Source: Lactarius indigo (lineage: Eukaryota > Basidiomycota > Agaricomycetes > Russulales > Russulaceae). From it: a DNA stretch of 64,000 nucleotides. How positions within the stretch are numbered: position 1 is the first letter of the stretch; every line of letters starts with the position of its first letter. The translations under genes were made by a program, and so were the position numbers. Shown here piece after piece: positions 47,237-57,933 of the stretch. The stretch is taken from contig JAFKAC010000057.1 in assembly GCA_025766275.1 (NCBI GenBank), positions 248,001-312,000 of the forward strand. Direction: 5' to 3'. The notes beneath the pieces are model-generated. The model ran no database searches. It saw only the letters and a program-made list of their open reading frames with translations, and was not told the origin of the DNA.

Positions 47237-49258
47237 GTGTCAGAACTCTTTTCAGACGCACTGTCGAGCGAGAAGTCACCACTTGCACGCCCTCCCCACG
47301 GCGTCGACCTCTTTTCCAAGTTGCCTGAGGAACTTCTGATAGCCATCCTGCTGTGCCTTGATGGCTCGTCTATCGCCGCTTGCAATCAAGTACGTATCAT
47401 GTCCTCCGTTTATCCCCGAGCTCAAAAGAGACTGAATATCTTCCTGTCCACTCTCTTCCCTTTCTCCCTCCTGCTTCTCCGTCGTTTGTCGTTTTGGTTC
47501 TTGCGCGTTTTTGTCTTTTTTTTCTTGGCAGACATGTCGCAGTTTGCGGCAGGTGATCTCCCACAGCATGCAGATGCAGTACAAAATCGCACTCTTCTCG
47601 TGCGGCATGCGCGACGGCCCGCGCACGGACATGAATCACGAAGTGCAGCTGAAACGTCTGCTCGCGCACGACGCCGCGTGGCAACAGCTCGCCTGGACGG
47701 ACGCGCGTTTGATGCCCCACCTCGCTGGTTCGTTTGCAACCCCATGGCCATCTCGGGTAGCACGTTCGCTTTCGCCTCATTCGGTCCCGGGCCCGTCAGC
47801 GGCCTCAAACTGCTCATACAGCAGTTTCCGTCTTCCCTCCGAGATGTCGAGGCCCGACAGTGGGAGCTCCTGTTCCAGTTCCCGGGCTCAGCGGTGCATG
47901 ACGTGCTCATGGATGTGTCTCAGGATTTACTCATCATCCTCGAGCCTGATTCCCTGTGCGCCTCTTTTCTTCTGTCCTTTTCTTGTGGAAGTACTCATGA
48001 CCTGCAGAGTAATTTATACGACGATGTATCGCATGTTTAGCCTGAGCACGGGTCGTCCGCATCCGCTTGCCGCGAATGACGGTCTCCTTGAGGTGCCAGA
48101 AGGACGGGTAATAAGCCTGGGAGCCTCTGGACTGTACGGAGATTACATCGGCGCCACCGTGTACAGCCTGTCAGATAAATCCACGCACATCGTCCTGTGG
48201 AACTGGAAAACGGGCGAGCGCAAGGTGGACGCGGTGAGTGTTGGAAACAAAATTGCCATAGTCCTAACTGACGTTTTACTCTGCTTCCGCGCGCCGTGGA
48301 TCAAAAGCCCCTGCCGACGCCTGTGATGGGCCTCAAACCGACGTTCAGCTTCCTTGACCAACATCACATCGTCGCCGGCTTCCTCTGGTCGACCGAGTCG
48401 CAGCCAAGAGACCTGCTCGTGTGCGCACTGGACCCCAGCGCCTGCTCGACAACGACGGCGGTCCGATCGACGCCGTGCGAACGTACCTGTTCCGCATCCC
48501 CAAAGTCCTCAAGCGTCGCGACCTCTGGGAAATCCACACGCACCGCAGCACGGTCCCTGTTTACAGCAGTAGCCCTCCCGTACCGGGCCACGCACGCCAC
48601 TACCACCAATACTTCAGCATCGACCCCGCAGACCAGCTCTTCATGATCGAGATGGCCAGCCGCAGGCACACTTCTTCCCCGGAGAAGCTCGACCCCGCAA
48701 TGAGCCTCTGCGTCCCCGCGCGCACGATCCTGCGGCGCATTGCGCGCTCGCGCCAGTCGCAGCAATCACCACCATCCGCCACCCCGCTCGTCTTCTCGTG
48801 GGAGCAGTGGGGCGAGCGCGGCGCGCTCCTCACGAAGCGTCTCGACAAGGAACGCCGTCTTCCGCTTATGTCGCGCGTGTGCGGTTTGCGCCACATCACG
48901 CGCAAGCCCATCGTGCGCCCCGAAGGCGGCCCCGCGGTCCTCCACGTCGTGGACTTCCATCCGGGCCGCGCGACGCGGATCCTCCAGAATCGCGCCCCTG
49001 GCAACAGATCGCCGCCATCGTCGTCCCTGATCCACGCGGTCATCGAGGTGCCACTTCCGGTGGAACTGCAAAACGTCGATCCGGCCTTGATCTCATCTTC
49101 GCTGTGCCACGACGCGGTGATTATATGCGAGGTGCGTGGGGACCCCTTCCCGTCTTTTCTCTTTTTTTCATTGTCACCCCGGGATGCTTACACGCCTACC
49201 ACAGCGCATGGACCATGACGGTGGCGGTATGAGAAGGCTATTCGTGTGTTCTTTCTGA
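47237..49258 (+). pseudogene. F-box protein, paralogue 2, frameshifted
   Basis: Tandem duplicate of the preceding gene with the same exon plan: about 47237-47389, 47532-47955, 48008-48233, 48308-49131 and 49205-49258. F-box segment FSKLPEELLIAILLCLDGSS; later IALFSCGMRDG, HIVLWNWKTGERK, FSFLDQHHIV, WEQWGERGALL and HVVDFHPGRATR. Exon 3 is 226 bp, as in paralogue 1. Exons 2 and 4 are each one base short of the expected phase. The reading frame must shift near the C-run at 47740-47743 and again near the C-run at 48433-48436. No in-frame ATG is found before the F-box; the frame opens on GTG. Either it is a decaying duplicate, or the sequence has dropped bases in C-runs and the start lies in an unseen upstream exon. 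Confidence 0.7.
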
Positions 49259-49723
49259 AACCCTCTTTTTTCTTTGTTTTACTCTGTGGGTGACTTGATG
49301 GAAGCCGCTAATGAAAGAATTACAGTATCGCTGCCCCCTACATTACAACCATATCGACAGTTATCGTACGTATATAATAGTACCCTAATCTCGTGCGCAT
49401 GAACGAACTCTGGAATACGAAAATATGTGCAGGCACCGTATTTGTTCGATTTTTCTCGAGTCGAGGCGTTCGTGCTTTGCCCAACCAAGTTCTATTGTAT
49501 TCGGGTCATCGATGGTAGATCTGCACTAAAACCATACATTACAACACAAATAATATACAAGGTCCGTACAAAGCACCGATTGTGACTATCAGCGACTTGG
49601 ACAAGGCAAGAGAAAGTCTAGCAAAAGGATAGCGAAATAATCAAAATAAATGAGGAAGCGAAGCAGAGGGAGAATACTCGTCGAGAGGTAGGAAGGTGGC
49701 GCAGGTGCAGCTGACCAAATCCA
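49259..49723. other. Convergent 3' region
   Basis: About 465 bp between the stop codons of the F-box gene (plus strand) and the kinase gene (minus strand). It should hold both 3' ends; no gene is seen. Confidence 0.45.
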
Positions 49724-51650
49724 TCACCTCAGACGGAAGCGCCGCCATAAACTTCCGAGCACGCCGACCACATCGACGGTATTCGCAGCATTCGCGTCGC
49801 CGTCATTGGGCTCATAGTGGAACGACCCAGGAATGCGCTGCTCCAGCTCCACCTCCTCCGTCTTGTCCGTCGTCAGCACGGGCGTCTTGGTCCCCGTCGC
49901 GTTCCTAGGCTCAGCAGGGTCCGGCAGCGATGGCGATGGCAATAGCGATGACGAGGACGATGAAGATGCCGTCATCATCGCGTTGACGCCGGCACGCAGC
50001 GATTTCTGGCTTCCGCTCGACGACGGCACACTCAAGTACGTCGTCGGCCGGGACTCCGCACCATCCGCGCCTCCGTACCAGGACCCATCGTCTTCGTCGT
50101 CACTCTGGGTCCGGCTCCGACTCGTGAGCCGTGATAGGGCGCGCGCGGCGCCAATCGCGTTGCGCCAGCGTGCGCGCGGATCGAAGTTCTCGCGGAGACC
50201 AGAGAGGTCGTGTTCGGTCGAAGGCGCGTAGGTCGTGAGCCACGTGTGGGCGAGCGCCTGTTCGGCCGTGAGGCGCTGCGCGGGATCGGGGTCCAGCAGG
50301 GCACGAATGAACCCTTTTGCTGTGAGTGTGGCGCAATGGGCGTGAGACACGGAGTCGCCCGACATTGCAGTGACGCGGAGAGAACGTTACCTTCTTCGGA
50401 CACGTTGTTCCAGTATCGGTCGTGGAAGGTAATCTTGGCATCCGTCGTTTGCCGCACGAGCTCTTTCATGTCGTCCGAGGGGAATGGGGAGTACCCGCAG
50501 AGTAGTACATAGGTAATGATTCTGCCGATGAGAAAGGAAGGGCGATTTAGGGTCGCACGTTGCCAGATGGAAATGTGCGTACCCGATTGCCCAGAGGTCG
50601 ACGGGCTTGCCGTGGCCCTTGTGATTGAGCACTTCTGGCGCCACATACCCGAAGCTTCCAGCAAGGGACGTGAGCTGCTCTTCAGATGAATGCAAGTGTT
50701 TGGCACTGCACGGTAGGTGTCAGATTCTATTTCATACAATGAACTTCAACGACTTACATGCCAAAATCAGCGATGACGATGTCTGACGATGGGTCTTTGG
50801 TGCGGAACAAAATGTTTTCTGGTCTACCAAGACGCCCCTCGCGAATCAGAATCATTTGATGGGAGAAAAAAGACAGCGGCGTACTTGAGATCTCGGTGCA
50901 CGATATCGTGGTCATGCAAATACTTCACACCGGACAATATGGAACTAGAACGAAGGTGCTCGTTACATAGGCACGGTCGCTGTGAAGAAGGGAGGGAGCA
51001 CGCACCGAAGTACTGTGACGGCATCTTGTTCTGTGAACTTGCCGCGCTTGCTCATACGCTCAAAGAGCTCGCCACCGACTGCGAGTTCGAAGGAAAGGTA
51101 GTACTTGTTCCGGGACTCGAACCACTCGTAAAATTTTACCTAGGAGAATGGGGACAGTGTTTAAGAATCAAGCCAAGGGCAAAGGGTAGCAAAGAGAAAC
51201 ACACGATATTCGGATGATCGAGCCCCTTGAGGACCTCCATCTCGCCCCAGACGCTCGCCTCGTTGCCCTTGACCTTCTTCTTGGGGATAATCTTTAGTGC
51301 GACTTCATGAGTGACTCCCGGAGATGCCTCGCCAGAGCCGCGGATCGTCGGTGAGGTCCCCGTAGGAGAAATTTTGAGGTTGGAAGACGTGGGGGAACGG
51401 TTGCCGTTTGGTGAGGCGGAAGCGCCGGCCGCTCCACGCTCGGCGATGCCAAGTTGCTCTGCTGGGACGTGCCATGTCGCACGCTACCAAATATGGAGTC
51501 AGTGCCGGGGGGAGGACAAGAGGCTCTGGGTGCACGTACCACGACCCTCCCAAATGTCCCAGTTCCGAGTTCGTTGTGCATCTCATATTGCTTCTTCTTG
51601 TTGGCCGACGAGGGCTGGGGAAGCACCTTCTGGGAGACCATCGAAAGCAT
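49724..51650 (-). CDS. CaMK-type serine/threonine protein kinase
   Basis: Predicted calcium/calmodulin-dependent kinase phosphorylating Ser/Thr of target proteins in the cytosol. Eight exons with GT-AG introns join in phase from the ATG at 51650 (a second ATG at 51641 is equally possible). Gly-rich loop GTGTFGRVV, then an insert of about 65 Ser/Pro-rich residues before the ATP-lysine strand [12 protein letters not shown]. Next come [12 protein letters not shown], the catalytic loop HRDLKPENILF, DFGIAKH, APEVL and [19 protein letters not shown], and the family's distal motif [20 protein letters not shown]. The tail [17 protein letters not shown] is a plausible calmodulin-binding/autoinhibitory helix, followed by an acidic and Ser-rich C-terminus. 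The insert in the N-lobe is unusual for kinases in general but known in basidiomycete members as I recall. Apparently intact. Confidence 0.88.
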
Positions 51651-53102
51651 GACTGGTGTAAGTTGTGTGGAACGTGCTCAGGTAGATGGTTTGTATACAG
51701 GAAGTAGCACTGGTGTTGTATGTGAACGAGGGTGAAGATGGTCGAAGGGTCGTCGTTCGCTGGGCAGCCTTGGCCTTGGCAGGGGCAGACTGGAAATTAA
51801 TGTTATTAAATACGTAATTCATCTCGTCTCTCACGACTGTAAACCCCCTCAACCTCGCGATGACGACAAGACGCGCGCGTTGCAGGCATAATTCTCTATT
51901 GCCGACGCGTTCACCCTCGGAGGGACGAATGTCCGGCGAGTTCGCTATACCCGGGGATGAGATCGCCCCGGGATGTACTAGTGCTCTGCCCGGCCCGGAT
52001 CTTCGCGGCACCAGAAACGGTTCGTTCCAGACCCATGAACTGGATGAACGTATTCACCAAGTAATTTACGCAGCATAGCACAGATATGATCTCTGTTAGG
52101 AGTTCACGTGTGGTGTGTTCCACCCGTACAGCATCCGTGATAAGGCTAACATCCAGAGTGATGGTAGAACTGCACTATATATCCCCCCAAGACGCCCCCA
52201 CAAAACATCGCCTTGGCGTGTCTAGCTGAGGAACAGACTGAACTCGGTCCGTGTTCAAAAAAGCAAATCACCTGCAGGAATGGAAACGGACGAACTCAAA
52301 CGAAATCAGTACACTACTGCAGTCCTTCCACATGTGAAACCCATAGGGATGCTTACGCGCTCACGATACGGGTGTTGGTTCACACGGCCTAAACCTTCCA
52401 ATTCTTGCGAAATTCTCCCGGAAGAGTCGGCGAAATTGCCTCGCGGCTGGCTATCCCTCCCAATATACTGTTTTCTTCTCGTCCTGTTGTCCACGAGCTT
52501 GCTGGGGTACTTTAGCTAGTGAAAATCTGAACATGCGCGCAGTCGCAGGAGAGCTCCTTTCTCAGCTGTGCCCGGGGGACGCCTCCCCTTACTATTTCGA
52601 ATGCAAGGTTACCCCTGCAATATACGTAAGATCCGTTCTCATGGGATCTCAGCTTAGGAAAGCGCCTTCCCATCTCAGTTGGGGACCCTTGGCCACATTG
52701 CAGCCCTCGGATCACTGACGATGCCACGATAAAGTACGTATATATGAATTGAGCATTTGGGCGGTCCACAAAAGTTGTGAGTCACCATGGACGTGGAAAG
52801 ATCTAGAAGGAGATACATAGAGGGCACATGTGCAAGTTTGCGGCATTCTCGTGAACTCAATGTCTACACACTCTGTTATTGGAGGAGGCGACTCTGTTAC
52901 GGTCGGGTCGGGGTGAATAAGAATGCGGCAAGGCACCGGTAGTCGCATCGACGATCGTGTGGTGAAAGATAAAGACAGCACCACCGAGGCCAAATATACG
53001 CACATACACTCTCCGCAGGGGATAAATACTCAGGCGTTCGCGCTGTTACCCTAGCATCCAACCCTTTTCTCTTGAATCCCATCCTAGTACCCAAACTTTA
53101 CC
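51651..53102. other. Intergenic region upstream of kinase and metallothionein
   Basis: About 1.45 kb containing the kinase 5' region (minus) and the metallothionein promoter (plus). Short frames are present, none convincing. Confidence 0.4.
53021..53029 (+). promoter_or_regulatory. TATA-like box before the metallothionein gene
   Basis: GATAAATAC about 75 bp upstream of the ATG at 53103, a suitable place for a core promoter. No clear copper- or metal-response element was identified by eye. Confidence 0.35.
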
Positions 53103-53315
53103 ATGTCCACTGTGTGTAGCCACCTTCATCGCTTTGCCATTTGGTGATCTCACACGTTCTCTCAGGTCAACTCGATCCCCGTCAATGAGCACGAAAACTG
53201 CGGCTCTTCCTCGTGCAGCTGCGGTGAATCGTAAGTACCAGGAGTCTACTCGTTTCAATTAGCCCGCTGACGATGAAACAGTTGCCAGTGCCAGGCTGGC
53301 CAATGCAAGTGCTGA
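53103..53315 (+). CDS. Small metallothionein (35 aa, 7 cysteines)
   Basis: Cytosolic metal-binding peptide that would chelate copper or similar ions. Three tiny exons: 53103-53111 (ATG TCC ACT), 53166-53230 and 53282-53315, joined by GT-AG introns of 54 and 51 bp with phases closing, for 108 bp in total including TGA. The peptide begins MSTVNSIPVNEHEN and ends with seven cysteines, CGSSSCSCGESCQCQAGQCKC, with the CxC clusters typical of fungal copper metallothioneins. Length (35 aa), N-terminal MST..IPV and cysteine spacing agree with short basidiomycete metallothioneins as I recall them. It is a single copy here, between the kinase gene and a degenerate ankyrin piece. Because no exon exceeds 65 bp, it is easy to miss in annotation. 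Confidence is high because cysteine-rich codons, splice sites and phases all agree. Confidence 0.85.
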
Positions 53316-54544
53316 GCCGAATCCCAATGACCCAAACTCCGAATGAATTGCGCGTTGTCTTGTCTCCTTGTTCGAGTGCCTATGAGAACGATGTGTATGG
53401 CTATAGTACGATGTCTAGCTTCTGAGTTGGTCGATAGTCCGAAGAGCCAATTTCGCCGGCCCCACTATGATGCACCTGTTGTGTGAGGGTGGGAATTTCG
53501 AAAGGCACCAGAGAGGTGGGGTCTGTACCCATCTACACGATCCCCGACAAATCTTCAAGTGCCACGAACGGGCGGGTGATACAAGCCGTGTACAGTAATG
53601 AATCTCACCCAAAGTGTTCGCCGTACGTGATCATCATTGTCACGAAAAAAACCCCACACTTTGTCTTGGGCTTCCCCTTATAGCGAGTGTTGGCCATCAG
53701 GTAAAACGAAAGGAGCCACTGCCATGGAGCATCGATGCTAGCTCTGATTTGGCCAAGCAAGCAACCAGGCGCTCGCCTATTCCATGCAATAATTGTACGT
53801 AGAGCACAGTATACACCGCGGGAATTTGGTGGTGCCCCCTTTTCGTCCTAGTGGGACGGACCTTGGCACGTTCGCGCGAATGCAGCTTTTTTTGGAAAGG
53901 TACAAGTAAAGCTAAATGGGGGTAAAGCGTAAAGAACTGCAAATAGAAGTTACCATCAGATCAAAGGACGTGCGCAGAGGCCTGAGTTAGGTCCGCGCCT
54001 CCGTAACTCCGGCAAGTGTGAACTCAAGACATCGATGCACCGTCTCTGACAGTTTCATCGTCAATCAAATGGAGCCCCATTTTTCTTGGTTCCAAGAAAA
54101 AGGCCAGGTCCGATAAAAGAAATGATTCCGGTGGCCACATCAATTCTTCCTTTTTCAGGAACCTCGTGATGCTTTGGCTGTCAACGGTCGTGTCTGATGA
54201 TCTCTCTTCGAATCCTTGTGCCATTTTCAAAGGTGCGCGCATCCCGTACGGGCAGGTACGGAAGAGGAATGCAACGCCGTGATGGGTTCTCCGGATCTCC
54301 AGAGTGAGCTACTATGTGGGGCGTACTTTGGCTGACAAGCATCTCACGGATGTCACTTGCTGGATCGTCTAATTATAACAAATGTCGTGGGGGAGGTGCC
54401 GGGGTTGTGAGGGTATACTCACATAATGGTGCAGTCGCAAAGCTCTGAGCGTCAGGGCTGCGGGGTCGAAGGGGGCAGGAAGCGCGTCGAAGTGTGTAAG
54501 ATGAAAGGAAAGGAGACAATCCGGGGAAATCCAGGGACGCCGCG
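53316..54544. other. Intergenic region without recognisable genes
   Basis: About 1.2 kb downstream of the metallothionein gene. Only motif-free short frames; nothing supported. Confidence 0.4.
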
Positions 54545-54718
54545 GTATCAAATACTTATCGAATACTGTATCCATGGAACCGTGACAGGAAAGTGCCTTT
54601 CCAGTTTTCCTGAGATGGCGCATATTCGCGCTCACGCGGGCAGAACTTCTCGGCAATCGCCCTTCCAGATATATGAATACTGAAGAACGAACTACTATAC
54701 ATACCATTCACAACGGGG
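54545..54718 (-). repeat. Ankyrin 3'-flank repeat, left copy
   Basis: On the minus strand this stretch matches 62898-63080 with scattered changes; shared words include CGTTGTGAATGGTA, GGAAGGGCGATTGCCGAG and ACTGGAAAGG..CTTTCCTGTCACGGTTCCA-like text. In both places it follows ankyrin coding sequence. Confidence 0.7.
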
Positions 54719-55040
54719 GTGCTTCCTGACTTGTCCTTGGAGTCCGCATTCGTACGACCGTTGAGAAGAAAGCACGCGATGTCTGTTTCCCCCATAGATG
54801 ATGCCGCACACAGCGGGGTGCCTCCCTTCTTGTCCTCAGCATCTGGGATTACCCAACCGTCGAGCAGCAGACGCGCAGCCTGTACTCTCCCCCTGAACGA
54901 CGCAAGATGCAACGGGGTGCTGCCTGCCCTGTCCTTGGCATTTGCGTCCGAGTCCACGCCACGGCCGAGGAATTCATGCGAAACTTATTTCCTCAGCATC
55001 TCGAATCGGCTGGTAGCATACTGTGGTTCAGTAGCTCCAA
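54719..55040 (-). pseudogene. Ankyrin-repeat gene remnant
   Basis: Fragment of an ankyrin-repeat protein on the minus strand with about two and a half repeats: GSTPLHLASFRGRVQAARLL, then KKGGTPLCAASSMGETDIAC, then a last partial repeat. It is closely related to repeats of the degenerate gene at 60058-62841 and has the same 3' flank. The upstream continuation hits stop codons, so it is a truncated copy. It sits just downstream of the sedolisin gene on the same strand. Confidence 0.7.
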
Positions 55041-55065
55041 GATGGTAGGTGTCATTATGCACACG

Positions 55066-57171
55066 TTACGTCTCGTGTATACTCTGCACCGGAAACAAAA
55101 GGTCTAGTATGTATTGCAGCACTTGGAAGTTAGGCGTCCCCAAACCAGTGACCTATCCATCCAATCAATCAACGTAAAAACGAAGATGAGGCTACGAACA
55201 GGATCCCATCCGGGGATGGCAGTGAATCCATCTGTCCCACATCCAGGGTTAGACCCCGATATGATGTCGTTGAGACCATGGAGGCCATAGCCATACAGTA
55301 AGAAGTTGAGGAAGCCGAGCCTGCCCCTGCCCGTCGAGATGAGGTAGTCATTGAGCAAAGAGACTATTCCCGCAACTGTCTGTACATTGGCCATTATATC
55401 AGCTGCCTACTCGAGGAGGGAGGAGGAAAACACGCACGGGCGTCGCCGCGCTTGTACCGCTCACGACTTGGAGACCAGCGCCGCGATAAATCAGGAACTG
55501 GAACGACTGCGCAGAGACATCGGGAATGCCGCGGCCGATAGGGCTGCGCAGGTTACAAATTTTGAATAGGTCAGGAATCACGACGATGAACGCACTTGTA
55601 GAAGCCAGCGTACGCGGTGCCGAGGGACTCGACGAAAGGCGGTACTACAGCGTCCTGGTACGGAGGACGCGGGAAGTAGACCGAGAAGCCGCCCCCGGAC
55701 ATGTACATCGCGACCTCGGGATTGTAATTCCTCGTGCCACCGACACTGGTGACCCAAGGACCTAAAAAACCGAGGCAGTCTAGTGAGCGGCTTTCGGGGC
55801 TCATGTGCTGCATGCAAGGAATTATCACGCGTACAAGATGCAGGGAACATAGGGACGAATCGGACATTTCCAGAGCTGTCCTTACAGTCTCCAAGACCGA
55901 CGCCGAAGTCACCGCTAGCGATGAGGACACTGGCGCCACGTAAACCGAGCCGTGCGAACAGGGTGCACAGGGTCGTCGCGTATTCCCGTGGGAAAAAGGT
56001 CTCTGGATTAGCCCACGATATACTGATCGTCGGTGGGATGTACTCTTCAGCAAGCAGGTAGTTGAGCCACACCAGGTACGGGTCATCGGGGGCTGGCTCG
56101 CCGGTGCCCGTCGACCGCAGCAAGCCACCCGCGCTGTAGAAGACGTTCGGAGTCGGGTAGGTCATGGCCTCACTGTACTGGATGTCCAGGCTCGCCTCCG
56201 TGCCAGGGTGTCCAGGGTCGAACCCACCACCGTTGATGTACTCGACAGTGAAGGTCGCGGCTACCGCGTCCGCACGAAAGTTGATCATGAACCGGGTGAG
56301 ATCTGCGTAGCTCGGGTACTCATTGCTTAGTCCCAAGACCCCGAGCACATTGTAACCCATCGCGACAGGCATGTAAGCTTGCGTCCCGTACAGCCAGCGT
56401 AGGAATGCCGGCGTAATTGGAAAATTGTCGACCCTCGGTAACACTCTCACCAGGTCCCTCGATGTCGCATATCCAACAACCCCTGCTCCTTCTTCGCTGG
56501 GGCGCTGCAGCGGTGTCGACAGTAGCTTGCGCGGGGGGTCAAAGTACGTTGTCGGCGCGACCATTTGCACGTGCGCATGTAACACCGCGGGGAGCGCGTA
56601 GCCGACAGTGCGGAGAACGACCTCAGTCTCGTTTGCCTCTACATGCCTGTAGAGCTGGTACGAAGCGGAGAGCAGCTCGTCAGCTTGGGACACGGGAACC
56701 CCGCTGATCTTGAGCCAGCCTCCGCCGTGTGACGTCGAAATTGAGGAAGAAGGTACACCATGATGTTGAAGCCACGAGTGGACGAGCTCGAGCGTTTCTT
56801 GGCGTGGCGCAACAAGCTCGGCGACCTGTTCCCTGGATAAGTGTGCGCGATATCTGAAACGGAGCAGCGGAACGGGTAAGTACGAGCACGTGTGGGGGAG
56901 TGGTGAGGACGACGTGCCTTTCATGCTCAGGATTGCTGACTTCGTAGAGCGCTTCGATCAATGCGTCGTCGCGGTCTGGTTTGAGCGCGATGTTGAGATT
57001 GATGGTGGTACCGGCAGGAGGGGGACCGAGACAGTCCCAATTGGCCGGGACTGTGTCCCATGTGTGCTTGACACGTACGTCTCCCCAAGATGGTGGTGGA
57101 GGTGCGGTGGCGAGGTCGGCGAAAGGGACTGCAGAAAGGATGGAGATGACAGAGAGCCAGTAGTAGCGCAT
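55066..57171 (-). CDS. Secreted sedolisin (S53 tripeptidyl-peptidase-like), 603 aa
   Basis: Acid serine-carboxyl peptidase, secreted, cleaving peptides from protein N-termini or within proteins. Six exons: 56918-57171, 55835-56853, 55596-55761, 55438-55543, 55200-55379 and 55066-55152; phases close exactly to 603 aa. Signal peptide MRYYWLSVISILSAVPFADL, then a pro-domain of about 170 residues (HTWDTVPANW, NPEHERYRAHLSREQVAELV). The catalytic domain has the Glu/Asp pair in GTEASLDIQYSEA, the oxyanion Asp in IASGDFGVG and the Ser in VVSGTSAATP. Calcium-site loops are NDIISGSNPGCGTDGFTA and GWDPVTGLGTPNF. Intron 1 starts with GC (AAAG|GCACGT), conserved in the second copy at 63455. All catalytic residues are present, so it should be active. 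Confidence 0.92.
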
Positions 57172-57570
57172 GATTAGAGGGAGCGAGTTCCTGCAGATTA
57201 CTAGAGGTTGAGTGCTCTAAATACGGAAATGCTTGTTCCGAATATAGACCAAAACGCCAGCAACCTGCGGGAGTGGAGCCTTATGGAGTTACAAGTAGGA
57301 TCACAGGATCCTCCATGGCACCAATCGGTCGCAGCTCGTTGCTCTTAAGCGATACCAAACGGCGGACCAAACTACATGGGGTCACGGTATGAGTCGATAT
57401 CTAGCCCGAGCCTACTTGAACTCGGGGTTTCCAAATACACATGCATTCTTCGCCTTTAGTCAGGATTGCTAGGACGTGAACTGTTTTTTTGCGCACCTTT
57501 TACAGTAATGTCATAGTCATGGCTTCCCCGCGATAAATGACTCGAGGCCTTACTAGTAGGCTTTAAGTTC
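57172..57570 (-). repeat. Sedolisin 5' flank, left copy
   Basis: On the minus strand the upstream 400 bp match 63081-63454 on the plus strand; shared words include GTAAGGCCTCGA, GGGGAAGCCATGACTATGAC and GACTAAAGGCGAA. This marks the duplicated cassette. A short TATA-like segment was not clear. Confidence 0.7.
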
Positions 57571-57933
57571 CTTGTTTAAGTCACTGTACAGTAGAGAGTT
57601 AGTATTCGATTACTAATCACACGTATATCGGTATATAGGTCACGAATCTTAAAATCATCTTCTGCGTTGCACGATTTCCGTTTTTTTTTTTTTTTTAAAA
57701 AGTAACGATTTCCATCTGCGTCTGTGTCTGGACTTCCGTCTGCATTTATGTGTTCCGTATTCTCTTCTCTATCACCTCTATCTACGCCTCCCCTTGGGCA
57801 GAAGCCTATTACTCGCTACAACATTCTTTGAAATTCATTGCAGATCTGAAAATACGGTAATACAGTCAACCAAGGCCTAGGGGGTAAACCAATATGCATG
57901 TTTGATCTGGATCAGCGATGGATCCAGCTGCAT
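57571..57933. other. Intergenic region with poly-T tract
   Basis: Contains a run of about 17 T at 57680-57697 and short low-complexity stretches; no gene. It lies between the divergent 5' flank of the sedolisin and the 3' end of the third F-box gene. Confidence 0.4.

Noticed and set aside
47730..47765. A short intron to explain the frame change in F-box paralogue 2
   Set aside because: The only GT...AG pair here would be 33 nt and would not change the frame; a missing base in the C-run is simpler.
53046..53258. Minus-strand 70-codon frame
   Set aside because: It overlaps the metallothionein exons in antisense and has no motif; the plus-strand spliced model explains the region better.
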